Assembly: GCA_944377425.1 (NCBI GenBank)
Contig: CALWEX010000090.1
Location: 1 to 37,528 of the forward strand
DNA from: an uncultured Clostridia bacterium
GTDB taxonomy: Bacteria; Bacillota; Clostridia; Lachnospirales; Anaerotignaceae
DNA length: 37,528 nucleotides
Reading direction: 5' to 3'
Shown: positions 8,883 to 18,122 of the stretch, piece by piece
How positions within the stretch are numbered: the first letter of the stretch is position 1
Layout: every line of letters begins with the position of its first letter
The notes under the pieces: generated by a model
What the model was told of the DNA's origin: nothing
Databases searched by the model: none
The model's input: the letters and a program-made list of their open reading frames with translations, nothing else
Translations under genes and position numbers: made by a program

Positions 8883-10040
8883 TTATTCTTCTTCAGGCAT
8901 ATTTGTTGTTTCATTAAGCTCTGTTTCTTCATTTATATTTTCGGCATTTTCATCTGCTTCAGGTAACTCTATATCATCATCAAGAAAGCCTGTTTCAGCT
9001 GCCTGTGTTTCACTCTTAATATCTATTCTCCAACCTGTTAATTTAGCAGAAAGTCTTGCATTCTGGCCTTCTCTGCCTATAGCAAGTGAAAGCTGATGGT
9101 CAGGAACTACTATTTTAGCACTCTGGTCAGCCTCATTTACTTTAACAGCAACAACTTTTGAAGGACTTAAAGCCGAGGCAATAAATACCTGTGGGTCTTC
9201 GTTCCATTCAATAATATCTATCTTTTCGCCATTAAGCTCGCTTACAATTACATTTACCCTGCAACCGTTTTGGCCAACACATGCGCCAACAGCATCCACA
9301 TTAGGGTCTTTAGAATAAACAGCAATTTTTGTTCTTGAGCCTGCTTCACGGGCTATGCTCTTAATCTCAACTGTACCATCGTGAACCTCAGGAACTTCCT
9401 GTTCAAAAAGCCTTTTAACAAGCTCAGGATGTGTTCTAGAAACATAAATCTGAGGTCCCTTAGTTGTCTGTTTTACCTCAAGAACGTATACTTTTATTCT
9501 GTCAGAGAAATTATATTCCTCACCAGCTATCTGCTCATTAGGAAGAAGTATAGCGTCTATTTTTCCAAGCTGAACAATAACGTTTTTCTTCTCATGCCTT
9601 TGAACAATACCAGTTACAATATCTTTTTCCTTTGTTATATATTGATTGTAAAGTATTTCTCTTTCAGCTTCTCTGAATTTCTGAACAACAACCTGCTTTG
9701 CTGTCTGAGCTGATATTCTTCCGAAATTTCTTGGTGTAATAACTTCGTTATAAGTATCGCCTATGTGGTAGTTAGGACCAAGTATCTTTGCTTCAGCATA
9801 AGAAAGCTGTGTAGCTGGGTCTTCTACAGTTTCAACTATTTCTTTCTGCGCATAAACGGCAACTTCGCCTGTTTCACGATTAATTTCTACTTTAATGTTC
9901 TGTGATGAGCCAAAGTTCTTTTTGCAAGCAGATACCAGCGACGCTTCTATGGCGTCGAATATAACTTCTTTATCAATGCCTTTTTCTTTTTCGATAGTGT
10001 TAAGAGCTTCAATAAATTCAGCCTTATCAACTTTATCCAT
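8883..10040 (-). CDS. nusA: Transcription termination/antitermination factor NusA
   Basis: Binds RNA polymerase and nascent RNA, enhancing pausing and intrinsic termination and taking part in antitermination. 385 residues: N-terminal polymerase-binding domain (FIEALNTIEKEKGIDKEVIFDAIEASL), an S1 domain (GIVQRHEKKNVIVQLGKIDAILL), then KH domains with REAGSRTKIAV, VGACVGQNGCRV and LAIGREGQNARLSAKLTGW. It ends in an acidic Glu/Asn-rich tail of about 35 residues. It lacks the C-terminal repeats of proteobacterial NusA, as usual in Firmicutes. AAGGGGG precedes the ATG. Confidence 0.97.
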   Translation of the reverse strand: MDKVDKAEFIEALNTIEKEKGIDKEVIFDAIEASLVSACKKNFGSSQNIKVEINRETGEVAVYAQKEIVETVEDPATQLSYAEAKILGPNYHIGDTYNEVITPRNFGRISAQTAKQVVVQKFREAEREILYNQYITKEKDIVTGIVQRHEKKNVIVQLGKIDAILLPNEQIAGEEYNFSDRIKVYVLEVKQTTKGPQIYVSRTHPELVKRLFEQEVPEVHDGTVEIKSIAREAGSRTKIAVYSKDPNVDAVGACVGQNGCRVNVIVSELNGEKIDIIEWNEDPQVFIASALSPSKVVAVKVNEADQSAKIVVPDHQLSLAIGREGQNARLSAKLTGWRIDIKSETQAAETGFLDDDIELPEADENAENINEETELNETTNMPEEE

Positions 10041-10052
10041 TTTAAAACCCCC

Positions 10053-10520
10053 TTAAAATATCACTGCAAGCCGCACGGAAGCAACGCTTTTTCTATCAAA
10101 TGCCAATTCCTGCCCGTTATCATCGGTTATTACTATATTATTGTCAATAAGCCCTTTAAGAGTGCCTTGGAACTCTTTTGAGCCGTTAAACGGTTTATAA
10201 AGCTTAATATCAACTATTTCGCCTGAATATTTTTCAAAATCACAATCTTTTTTAAGCGGTCTGTCAATTCCAGGTGAGCTTACCTCGAATATATAAGCCT
10301 GCTCAATAGGGTCTTCCTTATCAAGTATTTTTTCAGCCATTTTGCTGAAAACTTCGCAGTCATCTATAGTAATACCGCCTTCTTTGTCAAGATATACCCT
10401 AAGATAATAATTTTGACCTTCTTTTACAAACTCAACATCCGCAATTTCAAAATTCATTTCTTCAGCCGTTTTAGAAAGCATAAGCTCTACTTTTTTAGCT
10501 GTGTTAATTGTGTTTGCCAT
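10053..10520 (-). CDS. rimP: Ribosome maturation factor RimP
   Basis: Needed for 30S subunit maturation; first gene of the nusA-infB operon. 155 residues from the ATG at 10520; a GTG at 10529 is in frame but lies in the AGGGGTG site. Family motifs: EEMNFEIADVEFVKEGQNYYLRVYLDKEGGITIDDC near residue 20-55, then DKEDPIEQAYIFEVSSPGIDRPLK. It begins 27 bases after the end of the purA terminator. I found no convincing promoter for it in that gap. Confidence 0.94.
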   Translation of the reverse strand: MANTINTAKKVELMLSKTAEEMNFEIADVEFVKEGQNYYLRVYLDKEGGITIDDCEVFSKMAEKILDKEDPIEQAYIFEVSSPGIDRPLKKDCDFEKYSGEIVDIKLYKPFNGSKEFQGTLKGLIDNNIVITDDNGQELAFDRKSVASVRLAVIF

Positions 10521-10553
10521 TAAACTCACCCCTTTTCAAATATAAGTAAACAA

Positions 10554-10579
10554 AAGAGTGGGCAAATACACCCACTCTT
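10554..10579 (-). terminator. Intrinsic terminator after purA
   Basis: Perfect 9-bp stem AAGAGTGGG/CCCACTCTT with an 8-base loop, followed on the minus strand by TTTTGTTTACTT. It separates purA from the rimP-nusA operon. Confidence 0.85.
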
Positions 10580-10643
10580 GCTTAAACCGCTATTCCATCT
10601 ACTGCATTATACCACTTACGGTAAAATGTTGCAACAAAAACTT

Positions 10644-11918
10644 TTATCTGTAAATAATCTCGTTTCTCTTTGGTCCATTAGAAACTATAGTAATAGGATA
10701 ACCTAATTCTTTTTCTATAAACTCAATGTAATTTCTTGCATTTTCTGGAAGGTCCTCGTACTTTGTAATACCACGAATATCACTCTTCCAACCAGGAAGA
10801 ACCTTGTAAACAGGTTTTGCCTTTTCAAGAAGTGGTGTTACAGGGAATTCCTTTGTAACCTCTCCGTCTATTTCGTAACCTACGCAAACAGGTATTTCAT
10901 CAAGATAACTTAAAACATCAACTACTGTAAAAGCAATATCTGTTGTACCCTGAAGCATACAGCCGTATCTTGCTGCAACACAGTCGAACCAGCCCATTCT
11001 TCTTGGACGGCCAGTAGTAGCGCCAAACTCTCCAGCATCTCCACCTCTTACTCTGAGTTCTTGAGCTTCATCTCCGAATATCTCGCTTACAAAAGCTCCG
11101 CCGCCTACAGCACTTGAGTATGCCTTAACAACTGTATAAACTTTCTCAATCTTATGAGGAGGTATTCCGGCGCCTATAGCACCAAAACCAGCTAATGTAG
11201 AAGAAGATGTAGTCATTGGGTAAATACCGTGGTCAGGGTCTTTAAGAGCACCAAGCTGACCTTCAAGAAGTATTTCCTTACCTTCTTTAATAGCCTTATT
11301 AAGGTATTCAGCTGTATTTGTTATGTAAGGCGCAACAAATTCTTTATAACCCATAACCTCATCAAATATTTTCTGAGGGTCAAGAAGCTCATGGTGATAA
11401 AGATGCTCTAAAAGCACATTTTTAATTTCGCATGCAGCTTTAATTCTTTCCATAAGGATATCTTCATGGAAAAGGTCGCAAATCTGAATGCCCATTTTAG
11501 CGTATTTATCGGAATAAAAAGGAGCAATTCCGCTTTTTGTTGAACCAAATTGTTTATCACTTAATCTTGCTTCCTCAAGTGTATCAAAAAGTATATGATA
11601 TGGCATAAGAAGCTGAACTCTGTCTGAAATAAGAATTTTAGGCTCTTTAATACCGCTTTCCTTAAGGTAGTTAAGCTCTTTTATAAAATATGGAACATTG
11701 AAGGCAACACCGTTTCCGATTATATTAACAGTATTCTCATTAAAAACACCTGAAGGCATTTGGTGAAGAGCGTGTTTTCCATAATCGTTTATAATTGTAT
11801 GACCTGCATTGCTGCCGCCCTGAAAACGAATAACTATATCAGCATTTTCAGCCAGCATATCTGTAATTTTGCCCTTACCTTCATCGCCCCAGCAGGAACC
11901 GACTATTGCTTTAATCAT
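10644..11918 (-). CDS. purA: Adenylosuccinate synthetase
   Basis: Joins IMP and aspartate using GTP, the first step from IMP to AMP. 424 residues, the expected length. The N-terminus shows the GTP-binding loop GSCWGDEGKGK (residues 7-17), then RFQGGSNAGHTI, GIAPFYSDK, LLEGQLGALKDPDHGIYP, GGGAFVSE and GATTGRPRRMGW with the switch arginines. CAGGAGTG precedes the ATG by 7 bases. The upstream gap to purB (286 bases) is very AT-rich with several TATAAT-like strings on the minus strand, so the promoter probably lies there but cannot be fixed by eye. Confidence 0.97.
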   Translation of the reverse strand: MIKAIVGSCWGDEGKGKITDMLAENADIVIRFQGGSNAGHTIINDYGKHALHQMPSGVFNENTVNIIGNGVAFNVPYFIKELNYLKESGIKEPKILISDRVQLLMPYHILFDTLEEARLSDKQFGSTKSGIAPFYSDKYAKMGIQICDLFHEDILMERIKAACEIKNVLLEHLYHHELLDPQKIFDEVMGYKEFVAPYITNTAEYLNKAIKEGKEILLEGQLGALKDPDHGIYPMTTSSSTLAGFGAIGAGIPPHKIEKVYTVVKAYSSAVGGGAFVSEIFGDEAQELRVRGGDAGEFGATTGRPRRMGWFDCVAARYGCMLQGTTDIAFTVVDVLSYLDEIPVCVGYEIDGEVTKEFPVTPLLEKAKPVYKVLPGWKSDIRGITKYEDLPENARNYIEFIEKELGYPITIVSNGPKRNEIIYR

Positions 11919-12161
11919 TGAGTATCACTCCTGTAAAATCAATTAAATTTATTTGTGCATTAACAATAACACTTCATATTACTTTATAATTATATTCTAT
12001 TTTCTACTATAAGTAAAATAAATACTTTTTATACTTGATATAATTTGTTATTATATATTATATTTTAAGATATAGCATTTTAAATATAAATTTTGACAAA
12101 TTTACCAACGATGTATAAGAAAAAGTATATTAAGAACATTCTCTTTTGATTATCAACATAT

Positions 12162-12196
12162 AAAAAACCGCAGATTATTAAAACTGCGGTTTTTTT
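12162..12196 (-). terminator. Intrinsic terminator after purB
   Basis: AAAAAACCGCAG and CTGCGGTTTTTT form a 12-bp stem around a 10-base loop, with A-runs and T-runs on both sides, so it could act in both directions. It starts 9 bases beyond the purB stop. The remaining DNA up to the purA start (11919-12161) has no gene and is about 80% A+T. Confidence 0.9.
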
Positions 12197-12204
12197 ATCT
12201 TAAA

Positions 12205-13638
12205 TTAAACTCTTATTTCTTCTGCATCATTGCTTAAAAGGTCTTTATTAGCCTCAAGAGCAGGCTTTACAAAGTTTTCTATAAATTCCTCTGTTTGCTG
12301 TGGAGCACGGCCTACAAAGTTCTTTGCATCCATTATTGAGTTAAGCTCGTCTATTGTAAGACCAAATGATGGGTCAGCGGCTATTCTTTCAAGTAAATCG
12401 TTAGGCTTTCCTTCTGCCTTAACAACTTTTCCGGCATCCATAGAATGAACACGTATCTTTTCGTGAAGCTCCTGTCTGTTGCCGCCTTTTTTAACGGCAT
12501 CCATCATTATGTTTTCAGTAGCCATAAATGGAAGCTCATTATTAAGGTGCTGCTCAATTACTTTAGGATATACAACAAGGCCATCTACAACATTTCTGTA
12601 AAGGCTAAGTATAGCGTCTGTTGCTAAAAATGCTTCAGGTACACTTATTCTCTTGTTTGCTGAATCGTCAAGTGTTCTTTCAAACCACTGTGTTGAAGCA
12701 GTTACAGCAGGGTTTACAGCAGCAGAAATTACATATCTTGCAAGAGAACCTATTCTTTCGCTTCTCATAGGGTTTCTCTTATAAGCCATAGCCGATGAAC
12801 CTATCTGGCTCTTTTCAAATGGCTCCTCTACTTCTTTAAGATGCTGTAAAAGTCTTATGTCATTACTGAACTTATATGCACTCTGAGCAATTTGAGAAAG
12901 AAGGCTTAATATCTGGTAATCAAGCTTTCTTGGATATGTCTGTCCTGAAACAGCAAAACAGCTCTTAAAGCCCATTTTTTCGGCAATCATTCCGTCAATC
13001 TTTTTAACTTTTTCATGGTCACCATCAAAAAGCTCTAAAAAGCTTGCCTGTGTTCCTGTAGTTCCCTTTGAACCAAGGAGTTTAGCTTTTGAAAGCTGGT
13101 GGTCTATATCTTCTAAATCCATTATAAGGTCTTGAAGCCATAAAGATGCTCTTTTGCCTACAGTTGTTGTCTGTGCCGGCTGAAAATGAGTGAAGCCAAG
13201 AGTAGGCATATCTTTATACTCCATAGCGAATTTAGAAAGCTCGTTAATTACGTTAACAAGCTCTTTTTTAATAAGCTTTAAGGCTTCTGTCATAATTATT
13301 ATGTCAGTATTATCGCCAACATAACAGCTTGTAGCTCCTAAATGAATAATAGGCATTGCTGATTTTGCCTGCATACCAAAAGCGTATACATGGCTCATAA
13401 CATCATGACGAACAATTTTTTCTCTTTCTTCAGCTACTTCGTAATTAATATCATCCTGATATTTTTTCATTTCAGCTATCTGCTCGTCTGTTATATTAAG
13501 TCCCAGCTCTTTTTCAGTTTCAGCAAGAGCAATCCATAATTTACGCCATGTCTTAAATTTAAAATCCGGTGAAAAAAGATAGCTCATCTCTTTACTGGAG
13601 TATCGTGAATTAAGCGGGCTTTCGTACTTTGATCTCAT
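12205..13638 (-). CDS. purB: Adenylosuccinate lyase
   Basis: Catalyses two fumarate-releasing steps: SAICAR to AICAR, and adenylosuccinate to AMP. The open frame reaches 13698, but the ATG at 13638 has a perfect AGGAGG site 6 bases upstream and begins RSKYESPLNSRYSS as in homologues, giving 477 residues. Visible motifs: TLGFTHFQPAQTTTVGKR, GSKGTTGTQASF, and the signature QIGSSAMAYKRNPMRSE with the flexible catalytic loop. It follows purC by about 150 bases, with a hairpin between them. Confidence 0.96.
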   Translation of the reverse strand: MRSKYESPLNSRYSSKEMSYLFSPDFKFKTWRKLWIALAETEKELGLNITDEQIAEMKKYQDDINYEVAEEREKIVRHDVMSHVYAFGMQAKSAMPIIHLGATSCYVGDNTDIIIMTEALKLIKKELVNVINELSKFAMEYKDMPTLGFTHFQPAQTTTVGKRASLWLQDLIMDLEDIDHQLSKAKLLGSKGTTGTQASFLELFDGDHEKVKKIDGMIAEKMGFKSCFAVSGQTYPRKLDYQILSLLSQIAQSAYKFSNDIRLLQHLKEVEEPFEKSQIGSSAMAYKRNPMRSERIGSLARYVISAAVNPAVTASTQWFERTLDDSANKRISVPEAFLATDAILSLYRNVVDGLVVYPKVIEQHLNNELPFMATENIMMDAVKKGGNRQELHEKIRVHSMDAGKVVKAEGKPNDLLERIAADPSFGLTIDELNSIMDAKNFVGRAPQQTEEFIENFVKPALEANKDLLSNDAEEIRV

Positions 13639-13711
13639 TATAATCCTCCTGTTTGGCATTAAAAAACTTCTCAATATCATGTCATTAATTAACGCCAATT
13701 TACAAAATTTA

Positions 13712-13758
13712 AGCGGGCATAAAAATCAGAATATACTAAAATCTGCCAAATACCCGCT
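13712..13758 (-). repeat. Imperfect hairpin between purC and purB
   Basis: AGCGGG (13712-13717) pairs with CCCGCT (13753-13758), enclosing a second 4-bp helix CAGA/TCTG (13727-13730 with 13742-13745). On the minus strand it is followed by TAAATTTTG, a weak U-tract. It does not match the purine riboswitch consensus that I remember. Possibly a weak terminator or processing site. Confidence 0.4.
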
Positions 13759-13789
13759 GTTAAACTATAACACAGCAAATTCTGCTAAC

Positions 13790-14494
13790 TTATTTTGTTA
13801 TTCTTCTCCAAACTTCCTGATAAGCTTCTTCTACATTTCCAAGGTCACGACGGAAACGGTCTTTATCAAGTTTTTCGTTTGTTTCTGCATCCCAAAGTCT
13901 GCATGTATCAGGTGAAATTTCATCAGCAAGAATTACTCTTCCGTCATAACGGCCAAACTCAATTTTAAAGTCTATAAGCTTAATGCCTACATTAAGGAAG
14001 AATTTCTTAAGAAGCTCATTAACTTTAAGAGCCTGCTCTGAAATAGAATCAATTTCTTCTTTTGTAGCAATGCCAATAGCAAGTGCCTGAAGCTCGTTAA
14101 TCATAGGGTCACCAAGCTCATCGTTTTTATAAGAAAACTCAAGTATAGGATTATTAAGCGGAGTACCTTCTGCAACACCGAATTTTTTGGAAAAACTTCC
14201 GGCAGCTACATTTCTGATTATAACTTCAAGAGGAACTATTGAAACACGTTTAACAAGAGTTTCTCTGTCGCTTAATTCTTTAACAAAATGAGTCTCAATG
14301 CCATTATCAGCAAGATACTGCAATACAATATTTGTCATTTTATTATTTATAACGCCTTTGCCCATAATCTGGCCTTTTTTAAGTCCATTAAAAGCTGTAG
14401 CATCATCTTTGTAATCTACAATAAGAAGTTTCTCATCATCAGTTTTAAATACTTTTTTAGCTTTGCCCTCATAAAGCATTTCAAGTTTTTCCAT
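13790..14494 (-). CDS. purC: Phosphoribosylaminoimidazole-succinocarboxamide synthase
   Basis: SAICAR synthetase of purine synthesis, adding aspartate to CAIR with ATP. From the ATG at 14494 it has 234 residues, the usual bacterial size; the open frame reaches 14512 but the GGGAGG site at 14503-14508 selects this ATG. Motifs: [10 protein letters not shown] at the N-terminus, [52 protein letters not shown]. It lies directly upstream of purB, whose product acts on its product. Confidence 0.96.
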   Translation of the reverse strand: MEKLEMLYEGKAKKVFKTDDEKLLIVDYKDDATAFNGLKKGQIMGKGVINNKMTNIVLQYLADNGIETHFVKELSDRETLVKRVSIVPLEVIIRNVAAGSFSKKFGVAEGTPLNNPILEFSYKNDELGDPMINELQALAIGIATKEEIDSISEQALKVNELLKKFFLNVGIKLIDFKIEFGRYDGRVILADEISPDTCRLWDAETNEKLDKDRFRRDLGNVEEAYQEVWRRITK

Positions 14495-14542
14495 AAAATA
14501 AACCTCCCGCAAAAATCATTTGTCTAACTGATACTAACACCT

Positions 14543-14575
14543 AAAAACAGGCTATTAAAATTAATGCCTGTTTTT
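14543..14575 (-). terminator. Intrinsic terminator after mrp
   Basis: AAAAACAGGC and GCCTGTTTTT form a 10-bp stem around a 13-base loop, with T-runs on either strand. It starts 9 bases after the mrp stop and ends 48 bases before the purC start. Confidence 0.88.
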
Positions 14576-14583
14576 CAATAATC

Positions 14584-15414
14584 TTATTTTAAAAGCTGTT
14601 CAAGTTTTTGGCTGGCTTTTTCAAGTGGTTTTAAATCAGCCTTATAAACCATGCCTTTATCACAGTAAAGAGCAGTTTCCGGATTAATAGGCATTTGACC
14701 TATAACATCTATTCCATATCCGTCAGCTACTATATCTATTTTGCTTTCGCCGTAAAGATAAATTTTTCTGCCGCAATCTGGACAAGCAACATAGCTCATG
14801 TTTTCAATAATACCAAGAATTGGTACATTCATAATTTTAGCCATGTTAACTGCTTTGCCTACAATCATACTTACAAGTTCCTGAGGTGATGAAACAATAA
14901 CTATTCCATCTATAGGAAGTGACTGGAATACAGTAAGAGGAACATCGCCTGTTCCTGGAGGCATATCAACAAAAAGGTAATCTACATCTTCCCAAATTAC
15001 CTCTGAATAGAACTGCTGAACAACACCAGCAATAATAGGTCCTCTCCAAACAACAGGGTCTGTGTCGTTATCTACAAGAAGGTTAACACTCATAACCTCT
15101 ATTCCATTTTCACTCTCTACAGGCAGCATACCATATTGATTACCGCCTGCTTTTTTATTAATTCCAAACATTTTAGGTATAGAAGGGCCTGTAATATCGG
15201 CATCAAGTATACCAACTTTATACCCTTTGTTTTTCATAGAACAAGCCAGCATTGAAGTAACAAGAGATTTACCAACGCCGCCTTTGCCGCTTACTACGCC
15301 AATTATTTTCTTAATATGGCTATATTTGTTAGGCTCAATTATAAGACTTTCCTGAGTTCTCTCACTGCAGTTTTCTGAGCAGCTTGAGCAGTTATGTGAG
15401 CAATTTTCACTCAT
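14584..15414 (-). CDS. mrp: Mrp/NBP35-family iron-sulfur carrier ATPase
   Basis: Dimeric deviant-Walker P-loop ATPase that carries and transfers Fe-S clusters. 276 residues. The N-terminal 20 residues hold a Cys cluster (C5, C9, C12, C16), as in Clostridia and NBP35-like members. The ATPase core follows: GVVSGKGGVGKSLVTS (Walker A with the signature lysine), DADITGPSIPKMFG, VDYLFVDMPPGTGD. A CPDCG motif in the C-terminal third supplies the bridging CxxC pair. It has a near-consensus promoter and its own terminator, so it is a single-gene unit. Confidence 0.93.
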   Translation of the reverse strand: MSENCSHNCSSCSENCSERTQESLIIEPNKYSHIKKIIGVVSGKGGVGKSLVTSMLACSMKNKGYKVGILDADITGPSIPKMFGINKKAGGNQYGMLPVESENGIEVMSVNLLVDNDTDPVVWRGPIIAGVVQQFYSEVIWEDVDYLFVDMPPGTGDVPLTVFQSLPIDGIVIVSSPQELVSMIVGKAVNMAKIMNVPILGIIENMSYVACPDCGRKIYLYGESKIDIVADGYGIDVIGQMPINPETALYCDKGMVYKADLKPLEKASQKLEQLLK

Positions 15415-15448
15415 TAAAATCAGCTCCGTTTCTATTTTCTATTTTTAA

Positions 15449-15478
15449 ATTATAAGCTTTTCAATATATAAATGTCAA
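15449..15478 (-). promoter_or_regulatory. Sigma-A promoter for mrp
   Basis: On the minus strand, TTGACA (15478-15473), an 18-base spacer and TATAAT (15454-15449): both hexamers perfect. Confidence 0.85.
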
Positions 15479-15525
15479 TAAAAGCATTAATAAATAACAT
15501 ATTGCTACAAATTAAAAGCTTAATT

Positions 15526-15562
15526 ACAAAAACCCTTCTTTAAATTTCAGAAGGGTTTTTGT
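15526..15562 (-). terminator. Intrinsic terminator after the M23 peptidase gene
   Basis: A perfect 14-bp stem (15526-15539 with 15549-15562, core AACCCTTCT/AGAAGGGTT) and a 9-base loop. It starts 4 bases after the stop codon and has a T-rich 3' arm. Confidence 0.9.
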
Positions 15563-15566
15563 TGTT

Positions 15567-16766
15567 TTAGTAATTTACATTACCTACACCTAAATATGGT
15601 TCAGGGCTTACCGCTTTACCATTTGCTCTAACTTCAAAGTGACAGTGATTACCTGTTGAGTTGCCTGTTGAGCCACATTTTGCAATTACCTGTCCTCTTG
15701 TTACAGATTGGCCTTTTGAAACCACAAGACTTGAGTTATGTCCGTAAAGTGTAACAAGTCCGCCGCCATGGTCAATCATTATAGTATTTCCATAACCGCT
15801 CATCCATCCAGAATAAATAACTGTTCCGGCCTCTGCAGCTACTATATTAGAGCCGTATGGTGCTGGTATATCATAACCTGTATGTAATTCACGTCTTCCG
15901 CTTATAGGGTTATTTCTGTTTATAAATCCACTGCTTAAGCTAGAAGAAGATGCGGCTTTTGCAGGTACAGGCCAGTTAAGCTGACCGCCTGTATAAACAT
16001 AGCCAGATGAATATGAAGATGTTGACAAAGCTTGATTTATAAGAGCCTCAACCTGACGGCTTGCTTTTTCATCATTAGCAATCATTTCTTCATACATAGC
16101 CTCATCGTTCTGATATTGAAGCAGTTTTTCTTTCTTTTCAGCCAATGCAGCGTCAAGCTCTTGCTTTTTTTGTTCATTTTCTTTAACAAGTTCCTCAACT
16201 TCTGCTTTTTCCTCGGCTATTTCAGCTGTTTTAACCTTAATTGTGTTTTCGGCTTCTTTCAGGTTTGACAATATTTCGTTGTCATATTCCATTATATCCT
16301 CTACATACTGAATCCTTGCCAGCATGTCGGATATACTTTTAGACTCAAATATTACATCAAGATAACCTGTAGTGCCGTTTTCATAGAAAAACTTAATTCT
16401 GTCACCAAAAACATCAATCTGCTTTTCTTTTTCTTCAGTAGCCTCCTGAAGCTCAGCCTCAGACTGTTCAAGCCTTCCTGAAACTTCGTTAAGGTCTTCT
16501 AATGATTTATTGTATTCCTCACTTGCTGCAGAAACAACCTGGTCAAAGGCGTCTATCTCCTGCTGCAAAGTAAGCTGCTGCTGTTTGGCATTTTCAAGTG
16601 CCGCTTTAGCTTCTTTAGTTTTTTTAGCCAAAGCATCCCTCTCATTTTGAAGCTGCTGTAAAGTTTTAGCTACGGCTGTAGTATTTGGAGTAAAAACCAT
16701 AGCAGCAGTAAACATTATGCAGCATACAGCCAACATTTTTTTAGCTTGAATAACGTATCTTTTCAT
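15567..16766 (-). CDS. Secreted M23 (LytM/EnvC-type) murein endopeptidase with coiled coil
   Basis: Zinc metallopeptidase or hydrolase activator acting on peptidoglycan cross-links outside the membrane. 399 residues: a signal peptide (MKRYVIQAKK then a hydrophobic run to about residue 33), a long Gln/Glu/Lys-rich coiled coil (about 35-240), a short Ser-rich linker, and an M23 domain (about 265-395). The zinc ligands are visible as H295-x3-D299 (HTGYD) and H376 (HCHFE). H343 (YGH) and H374 are the expected catalytic histidines, so the domain looks active rather than a degenerate EnvC. The coiled coil suggests control by partner proteins, as in PcsB/EnvC relatives. It lies downstream of an NlpC/P60 hydrolase. 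Confidence 0.92.
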   Translation of the reverse strand: MKRYVIQAKKMLAVCCIMFTAAMVFTPNTTAVAKTLQQLQNERDALAKKTKEAKAALENAKQQQLTLQQEIDAFDQVVSAASEEYNKSLEDLNEVSGRLEQSEAELQEATEEKEKQIDVFGDRIKFFYENGTTGYLDVIFESKSISDMLARIQYVEDIMEYDNEILSNLKEAENTIKVKTAEIAEEKAEVEELVKENEQKKQELDAALAEKKEKLLQYQNDEAMYEEMIANDEKASRQVEALINQALSTSSYSSGYVYTGGQLNWPVPAKAASSSSLSSGFINRNNPISGRRELHTGYDIPAPYGSNIVAAEAGTVIYSGWMSGYGNTIMIDHGGGLVTLYGHNSSLVVSKGQSVTRGQVIAKCGSTGNSTGNHCHFEVRANGKAVSPEPYLGVGNVNY

Positions 16767-16817
16767 GTACTGCCCTCACAACCTTAATAAAAAATGTAGT
16801 TACACATAAACAACTTA

Positions 16818-16852
16818 AAGCAGACAGCAGGACTAACCCCCACCGTCTGCTT
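16818..16852 (-). repeat. Hairpin between the two wall-hydrolase genes
   Basis: AAGCAGAC and GTCTGCTT form a perfect 8-bp stem around a 19-base, partly GC-rich loop. On the minus strand the sequence after it (TAAGTTGTTTATG) is only weakly U-rich, so it may be a leaky terminator or mRNA stabiliser. Confidence 0.4.
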
Positions 16853-16864
16853 ATTAAAGCATTA

Positions 16865-18052
16865 TTATCTAATTACACGTTTTGCCATTACATATGTTCT
16901 GGCACTGTAGTCATCAGCCAATGATGAAATAGTAACACCATAAACCTTGCCTGATGAAGAATGTATGTACTGGTTACCGCCCATGTAGATACCTACATGT
17001 GAAATGCCCCCGTCATTAACACCGTCTGTATCAAAGAACACTAAATCTCCAGCTGCAAGCTCACTTTTTGAAATTTCAACACCATCTGAGTAAGCCATAG
17101 ATGCTGAACTTCTCTGTAAGTTAATACCAAAGTTTTTAAATACTGAATAAACAAAACCGGAACAATCAACACCGGAATTAAGGTTTGTACCGCCCCAAAC
17201 ATAAGGTGTACCAATAAACTGCTGAGCGTATTCTATAATAGCTTGTCCCTTTTCAGATGAAGAAGAACCTCTTGAAGGTTTTTCACCATCTCTAATAGAA
17301 ACATACTCAGCACTAACAAAACCTGTAACATTTCCGTCAGTAACTTTAATCCAGTCGTTGCTCATTGCAAGTACATCAACATAATCGCCGTACTCCAATG
17401 TTGTAAGAACATCAAAGTCTGTACCTGCTCCGCTTCTTACCCTAAGACCGCTTGTAGCAGTTACCGCAGCATATTTATTTGAAACTTCGGTAAAGTTATT
17501 CTCTGAATCTACCGGAGAAGCAGATAAAGCAGAGGCTGCTGCAACAGTTGTGTCTGACTCAGAAGCACTGCTGTCAGTAGCTACTTGATCTAATATTTCA
17601 CCGTCAACAAATTCTTTGCTGACATAAGCGATGTCACCATTAGTTCTTACTATTTTATACCAGCTGTCACTGCTTGCAACAACTGTTACTGTATCACCTG
17701 CGTTAACTGTGCCTACAACCTCGGATTGAGAAGAAGCTGAACTTCTTACATTAACTTGGTCTGCCTCAACCTTTCCTTCAGCCTGTGATACAATTATGTA
17801 GTCAGAAAAAACATAAGCTTCCTGATTATTGTAATTAATTTTATACCAATTTCCTTCATTAGAAAGGATATCTATTTCGTCTCCTTCAAAAAGAAGACCA
17901 AGTTTTTCAGACTCGGTATCAGCCGACTGTCTGACATTAATTTGATTTGCGTTTACAACACCCTTGTTTTCCGCAAAAGCGGCCATACTGCACCCGACAG
18001 CTAATAATGTACCTAAAACAGCTGCCGAAGGTAATATCCCCTTCACTTTCAT
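16865..18052 (-). CDS. Secreted NlpC/P60 endopeptidase with three SH3b domains
   Basis: Cysteine peptidase that cuts peptidoglycan stem peptides at the cell surface. 395 residues: signal peptide (1-28, AAFA then ENK), three bacterial SH3 repeats (about 30-90, 95-150, 195-255, each with an NVRSSAS or RVRSGAG type core), a Ser/Thr-rich linker, and an NlpC/P60 domain from about 268. The catalytic residues are present: C297 in DCSGFVYSVF, H352 in HVGIYMG and H364 in QYIHSSS. A strong promoter lies 42-70 bases upstream of the ATG. Confidence 0.93.
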   Translation of the reverse strand: MKVKGILPSAAVLGTLLAVGCSMAAFAENKGVVNANQINVRQSADTESEKLGLLFEGDEIDILSNEGNWYKINYNNQEAYVFSDYIIVSQAEGKVEADQVNVRSSASSQSEVVGTVNAGDTVTVVASSDSWYKIVRTNGDIAYVSKEFVDGEILDQVATDSSASESDTTVAAASALSASPVDSENNFTEVSNKYAAVTATSGLRVRSGAGTDFDVLTTLEYGDYVDVLAMSNDWIKVTDGNVTGFVSAEYVSIRDGEKPSRGSSSSEKGQAIIEYAQQFIGTPYVWGGTNLNSGVDCSGFVYSVFKNFGINLQRSSASMAYSDGVEISKSELAAGDLVFFDTDGVNDGGISHVGIYMGGNQYIHSSSGKVYGVTISSLADDYSARTYVMAKRVIR

Positions 18053-18093
18053 GAATAGCCTCCATTCAAATGTTACATTTTTGTTACAGACTT

Positions 18094-18122
18094 AGTATAG
18101 AAAATAATCCTATAAATGTCAA
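18094..18122 (-). promoter_or_regulatory. Sigma-A promoter for the NlpC/P60 gene
   Basis: On the minus strand, TTGACA (18122-18117, perfect), a 17-base spacer and TATACT (18099-18094, 5/6). Start expected near 18087, leaving a leader of about 35 bases. Confidence 0.85.

Noticed and set aside
12093..12121. Plus-strand promoter (TTGACA with TAAGAA) between purA and purB
   Set aside because: The -10 matches at only 3 of 6 bases and no plus-strand gene follows.
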